64,000 nucleotides of DNA. Origin: Massilia sp. Root418 (GTDB lineage: Bacteria; Pseudomonadota; Gammaproteobacteria; Burkholderiales; Burkholderiaceae_D). Made by a program: the position numbers and the translations under genes. Under the pieces are notes generated by a model. The model ran no database searches, was not told the DNA's origin, and saw nothing but the letters and a program-made list of their open reading frames with translations. Below, in pieces: positions 54,995 through 64,000 of this stretch. The stretch spans positions 1,039,692 through 1,103,691 of the forward strand of contig NZ_LMEC01000011.1 of the NCBI RefSeq assembly GCF_001425265.1. Reading direction: 5' to 3'. How positions within the stretch are numbered: the stretch's first letter is position 1; each line of letters starts with the position of its first letter.

Positions 54995-57160
54995 ATGGCG
55001 CGGCCGGGGACCATCCACGTGCCGGCGCCGCTGCGGCGGGGCCCGCCGGTCCTGGGGGCGGCCGTCCTGGCCTGGGCCTGGGCATGCATGGGCACCCCGG
55101 CCATCGCAGCGCCTACGCTGGCCGAGGTGCAGGCATCCTACCGGGCCTCCGACGCCACGCTGCTGGACCGGAACGGCGTCGCGATCCAGTCGCTGCGCGT
55201 GGATCTGGCCGCGCGGCGCCTGCCGTGGGTGAAGCTGGACGATATGTCGCCCGCACTGGGCGCGGCCGTCATACAGGCCGAGGACCAGCACTTCATGCAG
55301 CACGACGGTGTCGACCTGGGCGCGCTTGGCAAGGCGGCGTGGGACAACCTGTTCCGCCGCAGGCCGCGCGGCGCCTCCACCATCACCATGCAGCTCGCGG
55401 CGCAGCTCGACCCGGCCTTGCAGCCCGCCGCCGCAGGCCGCAGCTGGGCGCAGAAGTGGGACCAGGTCAAGGCTGCCAGGGAGCTGGACCAGGCTTGGAC
55501 CAAGCCGCAGATCATGGAAGCCTACCTGAACCTGGTGAGCTTTCGCGGCGAGTTGCAAGGCATAGGCGCCGCAGCGCGCGGCCTGTTCGGCAAGGCGCCG
55601 TCCGGGTTGAACGTGGCGGAATCGGCCGTGCTGGCCAGCCTGCTGCGCGCGCCGTCGGCTGCGCCCAAGCTGGTGGCGCGCCGCGCCTGCGCCCTGGCGA
55701 AGCAACTGCAGGCGCGCGCTTCCTGCGCCGGCGTGGAAGCCACCGCTGCCCGTGCCTTCGCGCGCTCGGCCGCCATGGCCGTGCTGGCGCCCGCGCCGCA
55801 GGCGGCCAGGCAGTTGCTCACGGCGCCGTCGCAGCAGGTCCGCAGCACGCTGGACGCGGGCCTGCAGCGCTACGCGCAGGCGGCCCTGCGGCAGCAGATC
55901 ATGTCGCTGCGCGAGCGCAATGTGAAGGATGGTGCCCTGGTGGTGCTGGACAACGCCAGCGGCGAGGTGCTGGCTTATGTCGGCAACGCCGGCGGCAGCG
56001 AAGTCGACGGCGTGGCCGCGCTGCGCCAGGCCGGCTCCACGCTCAAGCCCTTCCTGTACGAGCTGGCGCTGGAGCGCAGGCAGCTCACCGCCGCCTCGCT
56101 GCTGGACGACACGGCGGTCGACATCTCCACCGCGTCCGGCTTGTACATCCCGCAGAACTACGACAAGGAATTCAAGGGCTACGTCAGCGCCCGCACCAGC
56201 CTGGCCAGCTCGCTCAACGTGCCCGCCGTGCGCGCGCTGATGCTGGTGGGCCTGGACCGTTTCCATGGCCGCCTGCGCGAGCTTGGCATGGACAGCCTGA
56301 CGGAGCCGGCCGACTACTACGGCTATTCGCTGGCGCTGGGTTCAGCCGACGTGAGCCTGCTGGAGCTGGCCAACGCGTACCGCACGCTGGCCAGCGGCGG
56401 CCTGCAGGGCACGGCCAGCCTGTTGCCGCGTGCGGCGGAAAGGCGGCGCCGCGTGCTCGATCCGCGCGCCGCCTTCATCATCGGCGACATCCTGTCGGAC
56501 CGTGCCGCGCGCAGCGTCACTTTCGGCCTGAAGAATGAACTGGCCACCACCTTCTGGGCGGCGGTCAAGACCGGCACCAGCAAGGACATGCGCGACAACT
56601 GGTGCCTGGGCTACAGCGAGCGCTACACGGTGGGCGTGTGGGTGGGCAATTTCGACGGCAGTTCCATGTGGGACGTGTCCGGCGTCACCGGCGCCGCACC
56701 GGTCTGGCGCGACGTGATGGACTATCTGCACCAGCACGTCCCCAGCCGCGCGCCGGCCGCGCCGGCCGGCGTGCTGCGGCGCGACGTGACCTGGCAGCCG
56801 GCCTTTGAACCGCCGCGCGCAGAATGGTTCATCTCCGGCACGGAAAGCGCCGAAGTGGCCCTGCTGCAGGACGCCCGCCGCGCGCCGCGCATCCTGTACC
56901 CGGCGGACGCCAGCATCATTGCCATCGACCCCGACATCCCGGACGCCCGCCAGCGGGTCTTCTTCCTGGCCCAGGCCGGGCAGGGCCTGCAGTGGCAATT
57001 GGACGGCACGCCGCTCGGGCCCGCCACCGGCAATTATGCCTGGCGCCCCGAGCCCGGCCGGCACGAACTGGCCCTGCTGGACGCCGCCGGGAACGCCGTC
57101 GCCATCACCCGTTTCCAGGTGCGCGGCACTGCGAGCGCGGCGCAGAGCGATCAGCTGTAA
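54995..57160 (+). CDS. pbpC: penicillin-binding protein 1C
   Basis: Bifunctional peptidoglycan synthase of 721 residues. The N-terminal membrane segment is followed by the GT51 transglycosylase (IQAEDQHFMQHDGVDLGAL, RGASTITMQLAAQLDP). The transpeptidase domain has AGSTLKPFLYEL (S348 as nucleophile in SxxK), SSLNVPAVRAL and the KTGTS box. A C-terminal PbpC-specific beta domain follows. The frame is open well upstream but that part is antisense-like within the alpha-2-macroglobulin gene; the ATG two bases after that gene is the natural start. Confidence 0.95.
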   Translation: MARPGTIHVPAPLRRGPPVLGAAVLAWAWACMGTPAIAAPTLAEVQASYRASDATLLDRNGVAIQSLRVDLAARRLPWVKLDDMSPALGAAVIQAEDQHFMQHDGVDLGALGKAAWDNLFRRRPRGASTITMQLAAQLDPALQPAAAGRSWAQKWDQVKAARELDQAWTKPQIMEAYLNLVSFRGELQGIGAAARGLFGKAPSGLNVAESAVLASLLRAPSAAPKLVARRACALAKQLQARASCAGVEATAARAFARSAAMAVLAPAPQAARQLLTAPSQQVRSTLDAGLQRYAQAALRQQIMSLRERNVKDGALVVLDNASGEVLAYVGNAGGSEVDGVAALRQAGSTLKPFLYELALERRQLTAASLLDDTAVDISTASGLYIPQNYDKEFKGYVSARTSLASSLNVPAVRALMLVGLDRFHGRLRELGMDSLTEPADYYGYSLALGSADVSLLELANAYRTLASGGLQGTASLLPRAAERRRRVLDPRAAFIIGDILSDRAARSVTFGLKNELATTFWAAVKTGTSKDMRDNWCLGYSERYTVGVWVGNFDGSSMWDVSGVTGAAPVWRDVMDYLHQHVPSRAPAAPAGVLRRDVTWQPAFEPPRAEWFISGTESAEVALLQDARRAPRILYPADASIIAIDPDIPDARQRVFFLAQAGQGLQWQLDGTPLGPATGNYAWRPEPGRHELALLDAAGNAVAITRFQVRGTASAAQSDQL

Positions 57161-57176
57161 GGCGGGCGAAGCGCCG

Positions 57177-57434
57177 CTAGCTGGTCCGGAATACGTCTGC
57201 GGGTGAGGCGCCGTCCACCAGTCTGTCACACCAGTCCTGAAGTTGATCGGGAGCCGCGATACTGATCCGGGTGGCAATGTCTTGCGGGATGCAACCCAGC
57301 CCGCGCTCAACCAGGCGGTGTGCCATACGCTGCAGCCCTTGCTGCAGCCCTTGCTGTAGCCCCCGCTTTATGCCTTCCTGGATTGCTTCGTATTCGTACA
57401 ATTCTTCAAAGGTTGCGAATTTTCGGTTATGCAT
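57177..57434 (-). CDS. putative short in-frame product of the rpn gene (RpnS-like)
   Basis: An internal ATG in the rpn frame (MHNRKFATFEELYEYEA…) is preceded by AAGGAGGT seven bases upstream, the strongest ribosome site seen in the window. It would give an 85-residue C-terminal protein with the GLQQ repeats but no nuclease domain. In other Rpn genes such short forms are reported to restrain the full-length nuclease. Expression here is inferred from sequence alone. Confidence 0.5.
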   Translation of the reverse strand: MHNRKFATFEELYEYEAIQEGIKRGLQQGLQQGLQRMAHRLVERGLGCIPQDIATRISIAAPDQLQDWCDRLVDGASPADVFRTS

Positions 57435-58148
57435 GGCACGCACCTCCTTGACCGTTCCTGTAATGTTAATCGCGTCCAGTTCCCGCTGCAAATGAGCTCG
57501 CAGCCAGTGCTCTACTGTCTCCGCCATGACAGGATTGTCCTGCTTTTCCAGCCAGCGGGAAATATAGTCCAGCAAGGGCGACATTTCCCTTACGCTCGCC
57601 ATGCGTGCCACCCTGAACAGCGCTGCCACAACGTTGGGCGGAGGTCCGTGTGCCTTGGCGGCATAGGCGCTCAGGTTGATCAAGCGGTACCGAAGCGTGG
57701 GCTGGTGGCCCCGTAGTCCACGCAGCACGCGCGGCGCCAGATCGGCCAATTCGCTCGACACGTTCCAGGGCTCGTCGCCGCTGTATATCACCAATGGCAA
57801 TACGGCTGGCAGATTGCTGGCCGGCGCCAGCGTCCCTTCTTTCAGTAACTCCTGGTGCAGTAGGCCCGCGTAGACTTGCATCCGCAAGGCCATCCAACGG
57901 TCCGGCTGGCTCTGGAACTCAAGCAGTACGTAGAGATCGTCGGCTGGCGCCCCGGTCCGCACCCGCCACACCATGTCGTCATGACGCTGATGTCCGGTAT
58001 CGCTGGTGTAGCTGGCGTTGCGCCGCGTGCAGTTTTGCGTGCTCAGGCGCTTGGCCCAAGGAAAAGGGAGGAAACCGGCCAACAATTCGCGCACCAGTTC
58101 AGCAAAGGCGAATAGCCGCTTGTAGCTGGTGTCATGGTCGGTGTGCAT
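57177..58148 (-). CDS. Rpn-family recombination-promoting nuclease (PD-(D/E)XK)
   Basis: 323 residues. The N terminus HDTSYKRLFAFAELVRELL and the nuclease core (DDMVWRVRTG, then YVLLEFQSQPDRWMALR) place it in the Rpn/YhgA-like PD-(D/E)XK family, with D, E and Q at the active-site positions. The C terminus has GLQQGLQQGLQ repeats and a helical tail. Rpn proteins are DNA endonucleases reported to have phage-defence roles and a second product from an internal start; a perfect ribosome site at the matching place exists here. It is monocistronic between pbpC and the BI-1 family gene. Confidence 0.88.
   Translation of the reverse strand: MHTDHDTSYKRLFAFAELVRELLAGFLPFPWAKRLSTQNCTRRNASYTSDTGHQRHDDMVWRVRTGAPADDLYVLLEFQSQPDRWMALRMQVYAGLLHQELLKEGTLAPASNLPAVLPLVIYSGDEPWNVSSELADLAPRVLRGLRGHQPTLRYRLINLSAYAAKAHGPPPNVVAALFRVARMASVREMSPLLDYISRWLEKQDNPVMAETVEHWLRAHLQRELDAINITGTVKEVRAMHNRKFATFEELYEYEAIQEGIKRGLQQGLQQGLQRMAHRLVERGLGCIPQDIATRISIAAPDQLQDWCDRLVDGASPADVFRTS
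57442..57449 (-). promoter_or_regulatory. perfect internal Shine–Dalgarno in rpn
   Basis: AAGGAGGT lies seven bases before an in-frame internal ATG. The codons involved (VKEVRAM) do not force this exact sequence. Confidence 0.55.
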
Positions 58149-58211
58149 GCCCCATTTTAGCCAGCTGACTTCTGGTTGCGGCCGCTGTCCGGCGCCGGTT
58201 TGCGCGGGCGC

Positions 58212-58235
58212 AAAAAAAGCCGGCGCGAGGCCGGC
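58212..58235 (-). terminator. terminator of the BI-1 family gene
   Basis: GCCGGC-CTCGC-GCCGGC followed by seven T in leftward reading, about 22 bases after the stop codon. On the other strand four T follow the stem, so it may also act weakly rightward. Confidence 0.85.
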
Positions 58236-58257
58236 TTTTCAGGGGAGGGGAGAACGC

Positions 58258-58941
58258 TTAGTCGCGGTCGCCGCCGGCGATGCCGAGCAGGCTCAGCAGG
58301 CTGGTGAAGATGTTGTACACGTCCAGGTACAGGGCCAGGGTGGCGCTCACGTAGTTGGTTTCGCCGCCGTTGATGATCTGCTGCACGTCATACAGGATGT
58401 ATGCGGAGAAGATCGCGATCACCATCACCGACAGCGCGATGTGCAGCGCCGGCATCTGGAAGTAGATGTTGGCCAAGCCAGCCACCAGCACCACGATCAC
58501 GCCCGCGAACAGCCACTTGCCCATGGCGGAAAAGTCGCGCTTGGACACGGTGGCAATGCTGGCCAGCGTGGCGAACACGGTGGCCGTGCCGCCGAAGGCC
58601 AGCATGATCAGCGAGCCGCCGTTGGAGAAGCCCAGGGTGCGCGTGAGCAGCGGCGTCAGCATCAGGCCCATGAAGAAGGTGAAGCCCAGCAACAGGCCCA
58701 CGCCCAGGCCGCTGTGCTTGTTTTTCTCAATGCCCCAGATAAAGCCGTAAGCCACCGCCATGAAGACGAAGAAGCCGATAAAGCCGCGCGGCACCGGCAC
58801 GTGCATCATCACGCCGAAGAAGGCGCCCAGCACGGTCGGTATCATGGACAGGGCCAGCAGCCAGTATGTGTTGCGCAGCACGTTATGACGTACCGCAACG
58901 CTACTGCCGCCAAGGTCGTAGGTTTTTTGCATGTTGATCAT
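58258..58941 (-). CDS. Bax inhibitor-1 / YccA family membrane protein
   Basis: 227 residues with seven predicted membrane helices. Typical segments are NVLRNTYWLLALSMIPTV, GLMLTPLLTRTLGFSNGGSL and ILYDVQQIINGGETNYVSAT, with the conserved C-terminal aspartates of BI-1 channels (LYDVQ, YLDVYNIF). E. coli YccA modulates FtsH; calcium or proton leak is proposed for relatives. GGAGG precedes the ATG. An ATG three codons later is also possible. Confidence 0.93.
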   Translation of the reverse strand: MINMQKTYDLGGSSVAVRHNVLRNTYWLLALSMIPTVLGAFFGVMMHVPVPRGFIGFFVFMAVAYGFIWGIEKNKHSGLGVGLLLGFTFFMGLMLTPLLTRTLGFSNGGSLIMLAFGGTATVFATLASIATVSKRDFSAMGKWLFAGVIVVLVAGLANIYFQMPALHIALSVMVIAIFSAYILYDVQQIINGGETNYVSATLALYLDVYNIFTSLLSLLGIAGGDRD

Positions 58942-59159
58942 ATGAAGCCTCCAAAGGATAGGTGCGGAGCACCGCTTGCTAAAAGGATAGCATGCTCTGC
59001 GTGAAAGGGCCAAAAACAGGCTTAAACGCTGCTTAAACCGGGCTTAAAATCAGCCCCTGCCACCGAATCTCGGTCCGGCATGGGGTTCTATGGTAAAATC
59101 AAGGGTTGATTGAATCATCAATTTCGTTTTAAACCTTTCTTTTTATTGGAGTTTTTTAC

Positions 59160-59585
59160 ATGGCAATCGAACGCACCCTGTCGATCATCAAACCAGACGC
59201 AGTCGCTAAAAACGTTATCGGCCAGATCTACAGCCGTTTTGAAGGCGCTGGCCTGAAGATCGTCGCTGCGCGTATGGCTCAACTGTCGCGCGCTGAAGCC
59301 GAAGGCTTCTACGCCGTGCACGCTGCCCGTCCATTCTTCAAGGATCTGGTTGACTTCATGATCTCCGGTCCAGTCATGGTTCAGGTTCTGGAAGGCGAAA
59401 ACGCCATCGCCAAGCACCGCGACCTGATGGGCGCTACCGATCCTAAGAAAGCTGAACCAGGCACCATCCGCGCCGACTTCGCTGACTCCATCGACGCCAA
59501 TGCCGTTCACGGCTCTGACGCCGCTGAAACCGCTGCTGTGGAAATCGCTTACTACTTCCCAGCACTGAACGTTTACTCCCGTTAA
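59160..59585 (+). CDS. ndk: nucleoside diphosphate kinase
   Basis: Transfers phosphate from ATP to NDPs through a phosphohistidine. 141 residues with [33 protein letters not shown] and the active-site histidine in [22 protein letters not shown] precedes the ATG. The 218-base gap to the divergent BI-1 gene holds its promoter but no motif I can define with confidence. Confidence 0.97.
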   Translation: MAIERTLSIIKPDAVAKNVIGQIYSRFEGAGLKIVAARMAQLSRAEAEGFYAVHAARPFFKDLVDFMISGPVMVQVLEGENAIAKHRDLMGATDPKKAEPGTIRADFADSIDANAVHGSDAAETAAVEIAYYFPALNVYSR

Positions 59586-59635
59586 TCTTCGCCTCGGCGA
59601 AGCACGGTAGTACGTTGATTTGAGCTGTACCTGTT

Positions 59636-59667
59636 GCCCCGGCCTCGTCCGGGGCGCAGCCTTTTTT
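59636..59667 (+). terminator. possible terminator after ndk
   Basis: GCCCCGG-CCTCGT-CCGGGGC followed by GCAGCC and then six T. The T-run is six bases from the stem, so termination may be partial. Confidence 0.5.
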
Positions 59668-59699
59668 GAAATGATTTGAGTACCGAAGTGAGCACAACA

Positions 59700-60871
<1,172 letters not shown>

Positions 60872-60872
<1 letters not shown>

Positions 60873-61696
60873 TGACCGTGCTAGCCCACCGCTGCCTGTT
60901 GCGCCTTGCCGCCTTCGGCCTGGCCGGGCTGCTGTGCGGCTGCGCGTCCACCTCGGCGCCTGCGCCGGGCCAGAGCGGCAAGGCCGAGCTGGCCACGGCG
61001 TCGGACCAGACGGCGGCGCAAAAGCGCGCCGAAATCCGCATGCAGCTGGCCATCGGCTACTACCAGCAGGGCCAGTACGCGGTGGCGCTGGACGAAATCA
61101 AGAAGGCGCTGGCGGCCGACCCCGAGCTGGCCGACGCCTACGGCATGCGCGCCCTGACCTATATGGCCATGGACGAGCGCGAGCTGGCCGAGGACAATTT
61201 CGTGCGCGCCCTGAAGCTGGCGCCGCACAACCCGGAAGTGAACAACAACTACGGCTCCTTCCTGTGCCGCCATGGCCGCGTTGCCGAATCGTTCAAGTAT
61301 TTCGACGCCGCGCTGGCGGTGCGCAGCTACCAGTCGCCGGCCGATGCGTACAACAACGCGGGCAGTTGCGCGCTGAAGCTGAAAGATTACGACACGGCAG
61401 AGAAGTATCTGCTGCCGGCATTGAAGATTGCGCCGGATGTACCGGCCACCAGCGCCAACCTGGCGCGCATCTACTACGAGCGGCGCGACTATGTGCGCGC
61501 CGGTTTTTTCATTACCCGGCTGGGCAAGCTGGCCAAGATGGACAGCCTGTCGGCTGACGTGCTGTGGCTTGCAATCAGGGTGCAGCATCGGCTCGGCGAC
61601 ACGGGTGCGGAATCGGCCTGGGTGACGCAATTGCGCCGCCACCATTCCGGCTCGCCGGAGTATGCTGCCTATCAACGTGGGGCGTTTGATGAGTGA
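60872..61696 (+). CDS. pilW: type IV pilus biogenesis/stability lipoprotein PilW
   Basis: 274 residues. The lipobox LCGC follows a hydrophobic signal peptide. The mature part is a run of tetratricopeptide repeats (GYYQQGQYAVALDEIKKAL, PEVNNNYGSFLCRHGRVAE, YNNAGSCALKLKDYDTAEKY). It stabilises PilQ secretin multimers. The rlmN–pilW–rodZ–ispG order is conserved across proteobacteria. Confidence 0.94.
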
Positions 61697-62759
61697 GACA
61701 GGTATACCTATGAATTCAGAGCGGGCGGATCAGCCTGAGAAGCACAACCAGCAGGGCACGCCCGGTGCGCAGCTGAAAGCCCAGCGCGAGGCGATGGGCC
61801 TGACGGTGGACCAGATTGCAGACCAGCTGAAGCTGGCCCCGCGCCAGGTGGCGGCGCTGGAAGCGGGCGACTACGCCGCGCTGCCCAACATGGCGGTGAC
61901 GCGCGGTTTCGTGCGTGCCTACGCCAAAGTGGTCAAGCTGGACGCCGCGCCGCTGGTGGCCATGATAGAAGTGAACCCGGCCGCAGGCCATGAGGCCACG
62001 CAGCCGGTGCGCCGCGAGAAAATCTCGGCCACCTTCTCGGAGTCGCGCTTCCCCTCGCTGACCGAGCGTTCGTCCAAGCCGGCCGGCTGGCTGGTGGGCG
62101 CCGCCGTGGTGGCGGTGGTGGTGGCCGTGGCTGGTGCCTACCAGGCCGGCCTGCTGCCGAATGTATTGAAAGCGGTGAAGGACGGCACGCCGGCCGCCAG
62201 CGCGCCGGTTGCCGAAGCGCCTGCGGCCAGCACGACCGCGCTGGAAACCGTGACCAGGCCGGGCGCCGATACCGCGCCCCTGATTTCGCCGAACGTGCCG
62301 CTGGTGTCGGTGCCGCCGGCCGATGCCGCTGGCGGCGCCAGCGCCGGTGTCAACCAGGTAGTGCCTGGCGCCGCGCCTACCGCTGCCGCTCCAGCCCAGG
62401 CGCCCGGTACGGCCCCTGCGGCCGCCCCCGGGGCCGCGACGACGCCTGCAGTCGCACCTGCTGCGGCACCTGCAGCCACACCTGCCGCCACCGCAGCAGC
62501 AGCAGCGCCGGCGGCTGCCGGCGCGGCCACGCTGGTGCTGAAATTCACGGACGACTCGTGGGTGGAAATCCGCCGTCCCGGCAAGCCCTCGCTGATCGCG
62601 CGCCTGGTCAAGGGCGGCAGCACCGAGCAGTTCGAGATCAACGACGCGGCGCTGCTGATCGTGGGCAAGCCCGGCCACGTGCAGGCGACCCTGCGCGGCC
62701 AGCCGCTGGCCTTGCCGGAAGTGCCGGGCGGCACCATCGCCCGCGTGAACATCAAGTAA
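61689..62759 (+). CDS. rodZ: cytoskeleton protein RodZ-like (helix-turn-helix, TM, DUF4115)
   Basis: 356 residues. A Cro-like helix-turn-helix ([20 protein letters not shown]) is followed by [14 protein letters not shown], a single membrane helix ([19 protein letters not shown]), a long Ala/Pro linker and a C-terminal DUF4115 domain ([20 protein letters not shown]). It links MreB to the envelope and shapes the cell. The chosen ATG overlaps pilW by eight bases; an ATG seven codons later with ACAGG upstream is also possible. Confidence 0.9.
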   Translation: MSETGIPMNSERADQPEKHNQQGTPGAQLKAQREAMGLTVDQIADQLKLAPRQVAALEAGDYAALPNMAVTRGFVRAYAKVVKLDAAPLVAMIEVNPAAGHEATQPVRREKISATFSESRFPSLTERSSKPAGWLVGAAVVAVVVAVAGAYQAGLLPNVLKAVKDGTPAASAPVAEAPAASTTALETVTRPGADTAPLISPNVPLVSVPPADAAGGASAGVNQVVPGAAPTAAAPAQAPGTAPAAAPGAATTPAVAPAAAPAATPAATAAAAAPAAAGAATLVLKFTDDSWVEIRRPGKPSLIARLVKGGSTEQFEINDAALLIVGKPGHVQATLRGQPLALPEVPGGTIARVNIK

Positions 62760-62782
62760 ATAACTGTCAATATCCGAACAAG

Positions 62783-64000
<1,218 letters not shown>

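Noticed and set aside
51498..55085. Long minus-strand open frame opposite the alpha-2-macroglobulin gene
   Set aside because: Antisense shadow of a well-supported gene; no domain or start signal.
54299..57160. Extended 953-residue PbpC starting inside the alpha-2-macroglobulin gene
   Set aside because: The upstream part is out of frame with a conserved gene and shows no PbpC similarity; the ATG at 54995 gives the normal length.
57177..58148. Rpn gene as a transposase or insertion sequence
   Set aside because: No terminal inverted repeats or target duplications were seen; the family name reflects distant similarity only.

Overview
The window is high-GC chromosomal DNA from a betaproteobacterium, most likely family Oxalobacteraceae (Massilia, Duganella or Janthinobacterium type). 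This rests on protein character and gene order: mdh–citE-like–acnA divergent from gntR–sdhCDAB–sdhE–gltA, odhA–odhB–lpdA, surE–pcm–nlpD–rpoS–rlmD, and ndk–rlmN–pilW–rodZ–ispG are Burkholderiales arrangements. No phage structural genes, transposases, CRISPR arrays, rRNA or tRNA genes were recognised.

Region 1 (1–10.4 kb) is the TCA block. A leftward operon (mdh, a CitE-like lyase, an MliC-like secreted protein, aconitase) diverges from a GntR/UTRA regulator. The regulator is followed by succinate dehydrogenase, its flavinylation factor and citrate synthase, closed by a strong bidirectional terminator. The mdh/gntR gap holds a near-consensus promoter and a perfect 14-bp palindrome; the sdhC leader holds a candidate promoter and a second inverted repeat.

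Region 2 (10.4–25.6 kb) is an accessory island between gltA and odhA, which are usually neighbours in this group. It carries a two-domain KaiC-like ATPase split by an in-frame TAG, a KaiB-like protein and a PAS-GGDEF-EAL enzyme. Next come two opposed paralogous PAS-GGDEF(-EAL) genes, one cut off at the start of its EAL domain at a convergent junction. Then follow an orphan BlaI-type repressor, a leucine-rich-repeat protein kinase, a translationally coupled PAAR / M15-type peptidase / secreted-protein trio that looks like a type VI secretion effector–immunity set, and an MBL-fold protein with a divergent LysR regulator.

Region 3 (25.6–38.2 kb) holds the 2-oxoglutarate dehydrogenase genes odhA, odhB and lpdA with a small SHOCT/PspC membrane gene inserted. 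It continues with zapE, a secreted coiled-coil protein, a PP2C phosphatase, a DUF465 protein, a DinG/YoaA-type helicase and a quinone oxidoreductase. A REP-like hairpin family built on TAGGGCGGGTT…AACCCGCC occurs six times at four intergenic sites from 30.0 to 46.3 kb.

Region 4 (38.4–41.0 kb) is a two-gene unit: a TIR-domain protein and a KGGAGR-variant P-loop ATPase with TPR-like repeats. It is the best candidate here for an under-described signalling or conflict system.

Region 5 (41.1–64 kb) is mostly housekeeping and envelope genes: surE–pcm–nlpD–rpoS, rlmD, a TonB-dependent receptor, an alpha-2-macroglobulin/pbpC pair, a BI-1 family protein, ndk, rlmN, pilW, rodZ and the start of ispG. 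An Rpn-family nuclease gene lies among them and has a perfect internal Shine–Dalgarno before its C-terminal domain, suggesting a second in-frame product.
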